Source: Brumimicrobium sp965656195
GTDB taxonomy: Bacteria; Bacteroidota; Bacteroidia; Flavobacteriales_D; Crocinitomicaceae
Length of the DNA stretch: 54,296 nucleotides
NCBI GenBank assembly: GCA_965656195.1
Contig: CBFHJL010000003.1
Span: 1 to 54,296 of the forward strand
Direction: 5' to 3'
In this document: positions 42,613 to 51,483 of the stretch, piece by piece
Numbering within the stretch: position 1 is the first letter of the stretch
Layout of the letters: the number at the start of each line of letters is the position of its first letter
Notes under the pieces: model-generated
What the model was told of the DNA's origin: nothing
Seen by the model: only the letters and a program-made list of their open reading frames with translations
Database searches by the model: none
Made by a program: the position numbers and the translations under genes

Positions 42613-44850
42613 ATGGAAAGTACAATTCAACGCGAAGCAACATTAGAAGAAGCCAAAGAGCTTGGACTCAGAGAGGACGAATTTGAGATGATCAAAGAAA
42701 TATTAGGCCGCACTCCTAATTTCACAGAAACGAGTGTATATGGCGTAATGTGGTCAGAGCACTGTTCGTATAAAAACTCAATAAAGTGGCTAAAAACATT
42801 ACCGAAGGACGGTCCTCAGATGCTTGTAAAAGCAGGAGAAGAGAACGCTGGTCTAGTAGATCTAGGTGACGGTATAGGCTGCGTTTTCAAAATCGAATCA
42901 CATAACCACCCGAGTGCAATTGAGCCTTATCAAGGAGCTGCAACAGGCGTTGGAGGGATCAATCGAGATATTTTCACGATGGGAGCTCGACCTATTGCTC
43001 AGTTGAATTCGCTGCGCTTTGGGAATATCGAAAACGATAGAACAAAGTGGTTAGTGAAAGGTGTGACAAAAGGAATTGGTGATTACGGAAATTCATTTGG
43101 AATTCCAATTGTAGGAGGAGAAGTATTCTTTGATGAATCTTACAATACAAACCCTCTTGTAAATGCCTTTTCTGCAGGTATTATTGACACAAAGAAAGTA
43201 ATCTCCGCTACTGCTTCTGGACCTGGAAACCCAGTTTATATAGTAGGTTCCGCTACGGGTAAAGACGGTATTGCTGGAGCAGCATTTGCCTCTAAAGATA
43301 TTACCGAAGATTCAATGGATGATCTTCCTGCTGTACAGGTTGGAGATCCTTTCCAAGAGAAGCTTCTACTTGAAGCAACAATGGAGCTTGCAGAAACAGA
43401 CGCTGTTGTTGGAATGCAAGATATGGGTGCTGCAGGAATAACATGTTCTTCATGTGAAATGTCTGCTGCTGGAGAGGTAGGAATGGACATTTGGTTAGAC
43501 AAAGTTCCAACTCGACAAAAAAACATGCTTCCTTTTGAAATTCTTTTATCTGAATCTCAAGAGCGTATGCTGGTTGTTGTAAAGAAAGGTAAAGAACAAA
43601 TCGTAAAAGATATCTTTGATAAATGGGATCTTCATGCTGAGGAAATCGGAGTTGTTACAGAAGGTGGTCGCGTTCGTTATTTCGAAGGGGAGACACTAGT
43701 AGGTGATGTTCCAGCTGAATCACTTGTACTAGGTGGTGGAGCTCCTCAATACGAGAGAGAATATAAAGAACCAGCTTATTTTAAGGAGTACCAGCAATTC
43801 AACATTGATGATGTTCAGCAACCAGACGACTTGAAAGAAGTTGCACGCCAGTTGTTGAGTCATCCAAACATCGCTTCAAAACGATGGGTTTATGAGCAAT
43901 ATGACTCTATGGTTGGTACGAAAACTATGACAACAAATCGTCCTGCTGATGCTGGAATAGTAAATATTAAGGGTTCCAATAGAGCGCTTGCAATGACAGT
44001 AGACTGTAACTCAAGATATGTTCATGCTGATCCTCATAAAGGAACAGCAATAGCAGTATCTGAAGCAGCAAGAAATATTGTTTGTTCTGGAGGTAATCCA
44101 AGTGCAATTACAAATTGCTTAAACTTTGGGAACCCATATAATCCTGAATCTTATTGGCAATTTGTTGGTGCGATCAAGGGAATGTCTGAAGCATGTCTAA
44201 AGTTTGAAACTCCTGTAACTGGTGGAAACGTTTCTTTCTATAATCAGACGGTTACGAATGGTAAAGAAGAACCTGTTTTCCCTACTCCAACTATCGGAAT
44301 GATTGGATTGATAGATGACAAATCAAAAACTATGTCTCTTGATTTCAAAAGTAAGGGAGACCTCATCTTTATTATCGGGAAGAATGTAGAAGACATTGGT
44401 AGTTCAGAATACTTGTATTCATATCACGGGATTAAAAAATCTCCTGCTCCTTATTTCAACATTGAAGAAGAGTATAACATGCAGGAGTCAATTAAAAGTC
44501 TTATCCAAAATGGGTTGATCAACGCTGCTCACGACTGTGCAGATGGAGGTTTGTTCATAGCACTTGCAGAAATGTCAATGCCAAACGACTTAGGATTCGA
44601 CATTGTTACTGATGCTGAAATAAGAGAAGATGCCTTCTTATATGGTGAGGCTGCTGGTCGAGTTGTTGTAACTGTTAACGAAGACAATGAAGACGCATTC
44701 ATTGAGTTTATGATGACACAAAATGTAAAGTATACTTTACTTGGCCATGTTACTCAAGGAAAAATGGTTGTAGATGACGAGCACTTCGGATTCGTTCAAG
44801 AAGCCAAGGACATCTATGATAATGCACTTGGTAAATTGATTGACGCATAG
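42613..44850 (+). CDS. purL: Phosphoribosylformylglycinamidine synthase II (small PurL)
   Basis: A 745-aa synthetase subunit that makes FGAM from FGAR, ATP and ammonia. It is the short form, which needs separate PurS and PurQ; neither is in the window. Blocks are VYGVMWSEHCSYKNS, FKIESHNHPSAIEPYQGAATGVGGINRDIFTMGA, GGEVFFDESYN, DMGAAGITCSSCEMS, GTKTMTTNRPADAG, a second AIRS-like half with AITNCLNFGNPYNPESYW and TGGNVSFYNQT, and AHDCADGGLFIALAEMS. The two-fold repeat of ATP-grasp-unrelated AIRS modules and the length fit the family. It is closed by a terminator. Confidence 0.96.
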   Translation: MESTIQREATLEEAKELGLREDEFEMIKEILGRTPNFTETSVYGVMWSEHCSYKNSIKWLKTLPKDGPQMLVKAGEENAGLVDLGDGIGCVFKIESHNHPSAIEPYQGAATGVGGINRDIFTMGARPIAQLNSLRFGNIENDRTKWLVKGVTKGIGDYGNSFGIPIVGGEVFFDESYNTNPLVNAFSAGIIDTKKVISATASGPGNPVYIVGSATGKDGIAGAAFASKDITEDSMDDLPAVQVGDPFQEKLLLEATMELAETDAVVGMQDMGAAGITCSSCEMSAAGEVGMDIWLDKVPTRQKNMLPFEILLSESQERMLVVVKKGKEQIVKDIFDKWDLHAEEIGVVTEGGRVRYFEGETLVGDVPAESLVLGGGAPQYEREYKEPAYFKEYQQFNIDDVQQPDDLKEVARQLLSHPNIASKRWVYEQYDSMVGTKTMTTNRPADAGIVNIKGSNRALAMTVDCNSRYVHADPHKGTAIAVSEAARNIVCSGGNPSAITNCLNFGNPYNPESYWQFVGAIKGMSEACLKFETPVTGGNVSFYNQTVTNGKEEPVFPTPTIGMIGLIDDKSKTMSLDFKSKGDLIFIIGKNVEDIGSSEYLYSYHGIKKSPAPYFNIEEEYNMQESIKSLIQNGLINAAHDCADGGLFIALAEMSMPNDLGFDIVTDAEIREDAFLYGEAAGRVVVTVNEDNEDAFIEFMMTQNVKYTLLGHVTQGKMVVDDEHFGFVQEAKDIYDNALGKLIDA

Positions 44851-44871
44851 TCAATTTAAATATATTGTTTA

Positions 44872-44906
44872 AGGCCGATAAGCTACTTGTTTATCGGCTT
44901 TTTTAT
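44872..44906 (+). terminator. Rho-independent terminator after purL
   Basis: Stem GCCGATAA (44874-44881) with TTATCGGC (44891-44898), 9-nt loop and a T-run after. Confidence 0.88.
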
Positions 44907-44955
44907 TTAGCAAAAAACCTCATCCATTTAGCAAAAAATACCCTTCATTTAAAAA
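44905..44955. repeat. Phased 21-bp A-tract repeats
   Basis: ATTTAGCAAAAAA occurs at 44905-44917 and 44926-44938, and a third degenerate copy begins ATTTAAAAAG at 44947. The spacing is 21 bp each time, two DNA helix turns, so the A-tracts face the same side. The block sits upstream of the next gene's promoter box (44986). Confidence 0.6.
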
Positions 44956-44985
44956 GTGAACAAGCTATACAAGGCAAGTTGTAGG

Positions 44986-44993
44986 TAGCTTTG
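44986..44993 (+). promoter_or_regulatory. -7 box (TAGCTTTG) for the 362-aa exported-protein gene
   Basis: Exact TAnnTTTG, 10 nt before the ATG at 45004; the phased repeats lie 31-81 bp upstream. Confidence 0.5.
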
Positions 44994-45003
44994 TCTAAAA
45001 AAA

Positions 45004-46092
45004 ATGAAGTACACATCTCTAACATTCCTTCTGTTAATTTCAGTAGGGTTTTCCAGTGCTCAGCTTGGTGCACTAAATAAGGTTAAAAACAAAATCGAGA
45101 ATAGTAAAACTGGTGCAAAGTCAACATCAATGCCTGTTATCGGTGAAAAAGAATTAAATGAACAAACCTATGCTGACCACGATCGGTTGTTTGTCGCAGA
45201 AAATGGACAAATGATTATCAAAGGAGTTCACGCAGCAGACTATAAAGATGACATCAATTTCTCAGGAAACTATTACATCAATACGTTTGCCATAGAAGCA
45301 CCAGCCAATCAATTCAGTAAAGATACAACAAAAGCCTATTTAGGGTTTGCAATCGAATACGACCAAGAGAAACACACGATGCAAATTCATTGGGATGAAG
45401 GAAACTCAAATTACGCAATGGTGCCAGATAGGTATAAAAGTTCCGCTGATAAAGGAAATGTAATGTTTCAAATGGGAATGACTGGGGGGCCATCTTCTTG
45501 GTATAATGGCGAATGCTTGCTTTTAGAACCTGGTGTAATTTTAATTGGTGCTAATGTCTACCATAAGAATGATGAGATTGGACACCAATGGATGAATAAC
45601 ATCACACCAGAATCGTTCATAATTGCTGCCAAAGACACTTCAAAGTTTAAAGAGTATCAAAAAAATATAGAATACACTTCTAAAGTCGTTTTTGAGAAAT
45701 TTGATGCGTTGCGCGCCATGTGGAAAAATGATGAAATCAAAGACGCTCGACCTTTGCCAGCTGAAGGAATGAAAGATGCGGCCTTGAAATCTGATGCTTT
45801 AGCTTTGATTCAAAGAACAGCAAAAGGATATAAGTGGAAAGAAGAAGTGATTTATGCTTACGTGACATCAACAGATTGGGAGATCAAAAAACATCCTTTT
45901 ACAGGGGCTACATTAAAGCGAGTAGCAAAAGCCATAGTTGTTATGAAAACACCACAAGGTAATTACAAACGAGAAGGTTTTTACATCGCTCAAGATTATG
46001 TTGGAGGAGGAAACTTTGGAAAAACGTACATGTTGTATAACGACCAAAGAATCTACTATGTGAATCCAAACGATGCAATGAAATATAATTAA
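45004..46092 (+). CDS. Exported protein of unknown function (362 aa)
   Basis: A 362-aa protein with signal peptide (MKYTSLTFLLLISVGFSSAQ) and no T9SS sorting domain. I do not recognise a named family. The N-terminal third holds a beta-rich part (LFVAENGQMIIKGVHAADYKDDINFSGNYYINTFAI). A middle part has MVPDRYKSSADKGNVMFQMGMTGG. The C-terminal region (ALALIQRTAKGYKWKEEVIYAYVTSTDWEIKKHPFTGATLKRVAKAIV) is alpha/beta and basic, and ends FGKTYMLYNDQRIYYVN. It is followed after 18 bp by a T9SS type A protein on the same strand, so they may be an operon. Its function is unknown. Confidence 0.75.
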   Translation: MKYTSLTFLLLISVGFSSAQLGALNKVKNKIENSKTGAKSTSMPVIGEKELNEQTYADHDRLFVAENGQMIIKGVHAADYKDDINFSGNYYINTFAIEAPANQFSKDTTKAYLGFAIEYDQEKHTMQIHWDEGNSNYAMVPDRYKSSADKGNVMFQMGMTGGPSSWYNGECLLLEPGVILIGANVYHKNDEIGHQWMNNITPESFIIAAKDTSKFKEYQKNIEYTSKVVFEKFDALRAMWKNDEIKDARPLPAEGMKDAALKSDALALIQRTAKGYKWKEEVIYAYVTSTDWEIKKHPFTGATLKRVAKAIVVMKTPQGNYKREGFYIAQDYVGGGNFGKTYMLYNDQRIYYVNPNDAMKYN

Positions 46093-46110
46093 TCTAATAA
46101 ATAATAAAAA

Positions 46111-47673
46111 ATGAAAAATTTCTACACAACACTTTTAGCAGTTACACTAAGCTTGTCTGCTTCAGCATTAAACAGATTTTATGTAAATGATGATGCTACC
46201 GGAAACAATGACGGAAGTTCATGGACAGATGCATTTACAGATTTAAATGATGCGCTTTTGTTTGTTGCAAGTTCGGGCAATTATAATGGGGCAGAAATAT
46301 GGATTGCAGAAGGTTTTTACACAAGACTATCTCAAAATCAAAGCTTTTTGGTGACTAATGATGCACTTTTATATGGTGGATTTGCCGGTAATGAAACAGA
46401 CCTTAATGAAAGAGATATACAAAACCATCCGACTATTATTAGCGGAGATGTAGGTTGGAATGATACAGGAGCTCCAAGTAGTTCAAACTCAAGTATGATG
46501 ATAGATAACGCAGCAAATGTATTTAAAGTTGAAAGTTCTTACCGCGCATTGTTTGACGGATTAATTATAGAACGTGCGTATAGTACAACTGAAGCCGGAG
46601 GTGGTATCAATGTTATAAGTACTTCTCTTGAGAATCTGCAAATATCTAATTGTATTATTAGAGAAAATGTTTCTGTGAACAGAGCAGGTGTACTCTATTA
46701 TTCTGATTTAAATGGCAGTGGCTTCTATCTATTGAACAATAGAATTGAAGATAACGTAAACACAGACGGTTCTTCTTCATATACCATTGAATTTCGGGCT
46801 TCGAGTAGCAACTCGATATATGCGGATGTTCATTTTGTAAATAACTTATTTAAAAACAATAGTTCAGAATCTTCATTTCAAATGGGAACGTGTGCTAGGT
46901 TTACAGCTTTTGGCGGAAGCAACATTGATTTGTATTTAACAAACAACACATTCGTGGATAACCCACAAACTGGTTCTAATGCAAATAACGTTTCTTCACT
47001 TATTGTCTATCAACACGGAGGTGGGGGTTCTACTCTTCAAGCATTTGTGAACAATAATATTTTTTATAACAATCCAGGTGCTAACGCTATTTTTGGAGAA
47101 AGTATACAGGGTAGTAGTGCAACAGGACAGTTACTTGTATCCAATATGAGTTCTAATCAAAACGTACAGGATTTTGCAGATAACTTAAACTTGCTAAATA
47201 CGTATGAAGTAACTTCTTCTCCTTTTGTTGATGTAGCGAATGAAGACTATACGCCAATAGCGGCATATCAGACTATTGGAGATTTAACTTACTACGATAA
47301 CCAGTATTTAAACAATCCTTATCCAGGACAAGAATATCCAACAATAGATTTAGCTGGAAACTCAAGGTTTGATGGACAGGGTAACCTTTCAATAGGGGCT
47401 TATCAATATGATGAAACTGCCAGCTTGGAGGATGAACTATCCTCAACAGTTCAAGTTTACCCCAACCCATTCACCAATAATATTACAGTTGAATCGAATG
47501 GAAACCCTTCTGAAATTTCTATAAAAAACACGTTGGGTCAAGAAGTACTTAATCTTAAAAACGCAAATAGTCCGTTACATTCTATAGACCTCGGTCATTT
47601 ATCCAAAGGTCTGTATACAATTACTATTCGAAATGGAGAACTCAGCACAAATCAAACGATCGTCAAACAATAA
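46111..47673 (+). CDS. T9SS type A beta-helix protein (polymorphic-outer-membrane-like)
   Basis: A 520-aa surface protein. It has signal peptide (MKNFYTTLLAVTLSLSASA), then a right-handed parallel beta-helix recognisable by YVNDDATGNNDGSSWTDAFTDLNDAL, EIWIAEGFYTR, LYGGFAGNETDLNERD and repeated LQISNCIIREN, FYLLNNRIEDN and NNTFVDNPQ coils (about 20-400). The region ends YPTIDLAGNSRFDGQGNLSIGAYQ. The last ~75 residues are a type A sorting domain (VYPNPFTNNITVES, IKNTLGQEVLNL, KGLYTITIRNG). Such proteins are exported by the T9SS and may bind or cut polysaccharides; no catalytic residues are assigned. It is followed by a terminator. Confidence 0.9.
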   Translation: MKNFYTTLLAVTLSLSASALNRFYVNDDATGNNDGSSWTDAFTDLNDALLFVASSGNYNGAEIWIAEGFYTRLSQNQSFLVTNDALLYGGFAGNETDLNERDIQNHPTIISGDVGWNDTGAPSSSNSSMMIDNAANVFKVESSYRALFDGLIIERAYSTTEAGGGINVISTSLENLQISNCIIRENVSVNRAGVLYYSDLNGSGFYLLNNRIEDNVNTDGSSSYTIEFRASSSNSIYADVHFVNNLFKNNSSESSFQMGTCARFTAFGGSNIDLYLTNNTFVDNPQTGSNANNVSSLIVYQHGGGGSTLQAFVNNNIFYNNPGANAIFGESIQGSSATGQLLVSNMSSNQNVQDFADNLNLLNTYEVTSSPFVDVANEDYTPIAAYQTIGDLTYYDNQYLNNPYPGQEYPTIDLAGNSRFDGQGNLSIGAYQYDETASLEDELSSTVQVYPNPFTNNITVESNGNPSEISIKNTLGQEVLNLKNANSPLHSIDLGHLSKGLYTITIRNGELSTNQTIVKQ

Positions 47674-47690
47674 AACAACTTAACTTGATT

Positions 47691-47723
47691 AAAAAAAGGG
47701 TGTGAGCTGTTCACACCCTTTTT
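47691..47723. terminator. Bidirectional terminator after the beta-helix gene
   Basis: Stem GGGTGTGA (47698-47705) with TCACACCC (47711-47718), loop GCTGT, A-run before and T-run after. It also serves the convergent LytTR regulator gene. Confidence 0.92.
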
Positions 47724-47752
47724 AGTTACTCATTTTATAACTTAAACTTATT

Positions 47753-48505
47753 CTACCAGAAAACTTCATGTACCACCTTTAAAAAAGCTTGTTTGTTCTT
47801 TTTAGAAATAGGTACCGTTTTTTTATTGTCCATTAGGATGAAATCACCGTCACTTCTCGAAAGTTCCTTCATATACCTGATATTAATCAAGTAAGAGCGA
47901 TGCGGTCGAAAAAAAAGTTCGTTCTCTGCAAGTTGTTCAACAAAGTGTTTTAAAGGCTTACAGATTAAATCCGTCTCTCCTGTATGCAAATAAACTTTTG
48001 TATACATACCATCTGCTTCCATCATCACAATTTCATCATATCCCACGAACATTACTCCTTTGGGGACTTCAATGGCAATTTTGTTTACAGACAACTGACG
48101 AAACATCTTCTTTAAACCTTCTAGTTTAGTAGAATAATGTTCCCTTTCGATTTGATCTGTGGCTTTGCGAACGGCTAAAGACAATTCTTCTGCATCAATA
48201 GGTTTCAAAAGATAATCTACTGCAGATAACTTAAATGCTTCTATTGCGTAATCATTATATGCCGTAGTGAAAATGATCTTAAAATTAACCTCGCCCGGAA
48301 AATACTCCAATATCTTCAAACCTGACTGCTGGGGCATTTCAATATCAAGAAAAACGAGATCTGGACGCTCCTCCTTAATCTTCTTTACCCCTGTTGCTAG
48401 ATCTTCTGCAAAAATGAGATCCTCAATCTCAGGGCAGTTTTCATCAATTAAGACATTAAGAAGACTTCTTGCCTTTTTCTCATCATCAACGACTAATGCT
48501 TTCAT
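47753..48505 (-). CDS. LytTR-family response regulator
   Basis: A 250-aa response regulator. The N-terminal receiver domain has the acidic pair in VVDDEKKAR, the phospho-acceptor Asp54 in VFLDIEMPQ, a Thr in IFTTAYND and Lys101 in YLLKPID. The C-terminal LytTR DNA-binding domain (about 140-250) has GVMFVGYDEIVMMEADGMYTKVYL, FFRPHRSYLINIRYMKELSR and TVPISKKNKQAFL. It binds DNA through beta strands instead of HTH. The ATG overlaps the stop codon of the sensor kinase gene by ATGA, so both are made together and form one two-component system. Confidence 0.95.
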   Translation of the reverse strand: MKALVVDDEKKARSLLNVLIDENCPEIEDLIFAEDLATGVKKIKEERPDLVFLDIEMPQQSGLKILEYFPGEVNFKIIFTTAYNDYAIEAFKLSAVDYLLKPIDAEELSLAVRKATDQIEREHYSTKLEGLKKMFRQLSVNKIAIEVPKGVMFVGYDEIVMMEADGMYTKVYLHTGETDLICKPLKHFVEQLAENELFFRPHRSYLINIRYMKELSRSDGDFILMDNKKTVPISKKNKQAFLKVVHEVFW

Positions 48506-51417
48506 TTGAATGGGATTAAAATATTTACTCTTGTTCCATTCGGTTTTCCTGCAGCTGAAAACAAATCATAAATCTTGATTTGTATTTTATCATTGTTGCA
48601 TTTAACCTCATTTATCAATTCTACTCTTTTTTCGGTTGCTTGTGTTGCAAAAGATACATGCCCCTTTCTGGATAGATTAATATCACGGGAAGCAGCACGA
48701 CCCACACCATTATCCTCAATTATACATTCTAATAGTTTTGACGATTTTAGAGAAAATCGAACAGATAAAGAACGATTCAATTTTTTATGGAGTAAACCAT
48801 GCTTCAGCGCATTCTCAATGTAAGGTTGTAAAAGTAAAGAAGGTATTTTTATCGTAGTTAAGACTAACTTATTATCAACTACAATTTCATAGGTTAACTC
48901 ATCTTCAAACCTTACTTTTTCCAATTCTAAATAAAGGCGTAACGCCTCAATCTCCTGTTTTAGGGAAATTTCATTTTGCTGGCCCTGTTCAAGGTATATT
49001 CTTATCAGACGAGAAAACTTAACTAAAAAAGAACTGGCTAATTTACGTTCATTAAGAACGATATAATCCTGAATAGAGTTAAGCGCATTAAAGATAAAAT
49101 GTGGATTCATTTGTGACCTAAGGTTCTCTAATTGCAACAGTGCTGTGCGTTGTTTATAGAGGGCTAATGACAACTCCTCGTTCTTACGTTTCTCCCGAAT
49201 GGAAAGCCATTTTTGAATAGCAATAGCAACCAAAAGAATCGTGAAAATTGCAATTATTAGAAAAAACCACCATCGCTGCCAATAGGGGGGAGATACAGAA
49301 AAGCGCACGAGTTTCGCAACCTCACTTTTATTCCCTGCTTTTGTTTGAGCATAAGCTAAAACTGTGTAATCATCAGCCGCAAGATTCGTTAATTGAATGT
49401 AATTTATTCCTCCGGGAAGCTTGAGCCAAGCTCCAGATTCATCTCCAGCCCTCTTAAGCTTATAATAATACGTCATCGATTTACTACTATTGTATCGATT
49501 AACACCAAACTCCAATCGAATATTGGATTGGTTATAGTTCAAATTATAGTTCTTCTGAAAAGACTTTGATTCTCCATTAATTTCCAACAGGTTAAGTGTA
49601 GGTTTAAAATCTAAGTCTTTATTTCGAGCTATATTATTATTCTTGAAAACGTAAAGGGCTTTCCTATCACTAAAATATAGGGTGGAATCTTTAAACTCTA
49701 ATTCATTTATCTCTTTGAGTAAATCTTTGGAAAGCGGAAGAATAAAATGCTCTCTGGTAGTAAGATCAAAAGAGATAATACCCATTGTAGTATTCAACCA
49801 AATCGTATTATTCTCATTATCCCCTTTAATATCCTTAATAACTCCATTAAATTCGGTAATTAAATGAAGACTTTCATCTTTTATTGAATAGAGCCGATTA
49901 TCTGAGAAACCGAGTACTTTATCATTAACAATCTCAAGATCTAGTAAAATCGTTTTATCATTGCTTTTAATTTTTGTGAAACTATTGAGCTCATCTCCAA
50001 ATGCATAGACTCCTTTTAGTGTGGCTGCATAGAAGCGTTTAGCCTTAGAATCATGCACAATTCGCATAGTCCTCGAGTTAATCAACTCTTTTTCTCCGTC
50101 TTCTTTCCATAAATTCAAAAGCGATAGTCGATCAAAAGTTGCATGCAGAATCAAACTGTCGGATAACGGAAATATATCTTTAGTAGCTACAAGGCGTTTG
50201 TTCTCTGTAAATTTGTTTCGCTCTAAATGATAGATATACCCGAAATTACCATTTGTGTTAATGAGTAAAACATTTGCTGATCTTAAAAAAACTATTTTCT
50301 CGATTTTAGAATGATTAGGCAGCTGTATTTGCTTTGATAAGTTTCCTTCCTCATATATTCTTAATAACCCATCAATACTACCTGTAGCATAAGTCTTGTT
50401 GTTTAATACCGTGAATGCTTCAACCTCATCACCTCCCGAAATATTCAAGTGCTTTATTTGTTGATTAGGGAGAATAAAAAACCCATTATTCATGGTGGCA
50501 ACTAATAGATCACCACCTCTTTCTTTTAGAGCACTGGTGCAATTATAATCCGCTGATAAAAGCATTTCCAATTTTGGTGTAGTTCCTTGTTGAGGGTATT
50601 GAATTCTGTAACAACCTTGTTCTGTTGAAACAATAAAGGACAATAAACTATCCTTTTCGATATAAACATGATTAATAGTAATACGCGAAAGCGCTTTTGG
50701 TAAATTCAGTGAAATCCCTCTTTCTTTATGATCAAATAGTTTGAATCGGTTTACCCCATCCAGTTTATAGAAAAGCAAACGCAGCTGAGCCTCCCCTTCT
50801 GAAAAAGAAAGATGGTTGATTTGTTGAGCATTCTCCATTAAATTTTCTGAAGTCCTTATAGTTCCATCTTGGTCAACGAATTTTAGCAGTCCTTCATCAT
50901 TAACATATAGAATATTATTGTTTTGAGCAGTAAGACCTAAAATATATTCACCAGACAACAGCTTATTTACACTATCGTTTAAAGAGAACAAACCACTCTT
51001 CGTCCCAATATAAAATCGCCCTTGGTGCTTAACGTACTTTGGAACACTGCCGTTCGAATAATCCGATACGTCCGATATTAGTTTCAGTGTATCCTTTGAT
51101 GCTTCAAAAAGCTGTCCATATACATTCGAAAAAAAGACCTTTGGACCCTCAACCTTAAATTCAAAGACCGCTCGCCCTTTTTTAACAGGTGATCTCACCA
51201 GCGAAAAATTATAACCATCAAATTGGTATAGACCTAACGATGTAGACAACCACAATATTCCAGTACTATCTTCTGTTACACTGTAAATCGTATGGTCAGG
51301 CAGTTCTTGGAACTCTTCTCCTGATAGGGCGTGATACTCGTATCTATGTAATTCTTGTTCAAACGAAGAAAACACAAAGAGGTGAAAAACAATTAATGAC
51401 AGTACGTAACGAAACAT
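48502..51417 (-). CDS. LytS-type sensor histidine kinase with periplasmic propellers
   Basis: A 971-aa membrane kinase. After a signal peptide (1-19), residues ~25-620 form repeated propeller blades of the Reg_prop type (DSTGILWLSTSLGLYQFDGYNF, GRFYIGTKSGLFSLND, DNENNTIWLNTTMGIISFD). A YYY-like Ig domain follows (SMTYYYKLKRAGDESGAWLKLPG, about 640-735), then one transmembrane helix (WWFFLIIAIFTILLVAIAI), a coiled coil, and the LytS-type His_kinase domain with the phospho-histidine in SQMNPHFIFNALNSIQ and an ATPase domain (PYIENALKHG, EDNGVG, GTRVNILIP). It senses an unknown extracellular or periplasmic signal and phosphorylates the LytTR regulator. A TATTTTTG box ends 5 nt before the ATG. Confidence 0.93.
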   Translation of the reverse strand: MFRYVLSLIVFHLFVFSSFEQELHRYEYHALSGEEFQELPDHTIYSVTEDSTGILWLSTSLGLYQFDGYNFSLVRSPVKKGRAVFEFKVEGPKVFFSNVYGQLFEASKDTLKLISDVSDYSNGSVPKYVKHQGRFYIGTKSGLFSLNDSVNKLLSGEYILGLTAQNNNILYVNDEGLLKFVDQDGTIRTSENLMENAQQINHLSFSEGEAQLRLLFYKLDGVNRFKLFDHKERGISLNLPKALSRITINHVYIEKDSLLSFIVSTEQGCYRIQYPQQGTTPKLEMLLSADYNCTSALKERGGDLLVATMNNGFFILPNQQIKHLNISGGDEVEAFTVLNNKTYATGSIDGLLRIYEEGNLSKQIQLPNHSKIEKIVFLRSANVLLINTNGNFGYIYHLERNKFTENKRLVATKDIFPLSDSLILHATFDRLSLLNLWKEDGEKELINSRTMRIVHDSKAKRFYAATLKGVYAFGDELNSFTKIKSNDKTILLDLEIVNDKVLGFSDNRLYSIKDESLHLITEFNGVIKDIKGDNENNTIWLNTTMGIISFDLTTREHFILPLSKDLLKEINELEFKDSTLYFSDRKALYVFKNNNIARNKDLDFKPTLNLLEINGESKSFQKNYNLNYNQSNIRLEFGVNRYNSSKSMTYYYKLKRAGDESGAWLKLPGGINYIQLTNLAADDYTVLAYAQTKAGNKSEVAKLVRFSVSPPYWQRWWFFLIIAIFTILLVAIAIQKWLSIREKRKNEELSLALYKQRTALLQLENLRSQMNPHFIFNALNSIQDYIVLNERKLASSFLVKFSRLIRIYLEQGQQNEISLKQEIEALRLYLELEKVRFEDELTYEIVVDNKLVLTTIKIPSLLLQPYIENALKHGLLHKKLNRSLSVRFSLKSSKLLECIIEDNGVGRAASRDINLSRKGHVSFATQATEKRVELINEVKCNNDKIQIKIYDLFSAAGKPNGTRVNILIPFK

Positions 51418-51422
51418 ATAGT

Positions 51423-51430
51423 CAAAAATA
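51423..51430 (-). promoter_or_regulatory. -7 box (TATTTTTG) abutting the sensor kinase start
   Basis: Exact TAnnTTTG on the minus strand, ending 5 nt before the ATG at 51417, which would give a leaderless mRNA. No -33 element is evident. Confidence 0.4.
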
Positions 51431-51483
51431 CATGAAAAGGTAATAGATACTTTCGATTTTTTCTGAATCTAGCAGATAACTTT

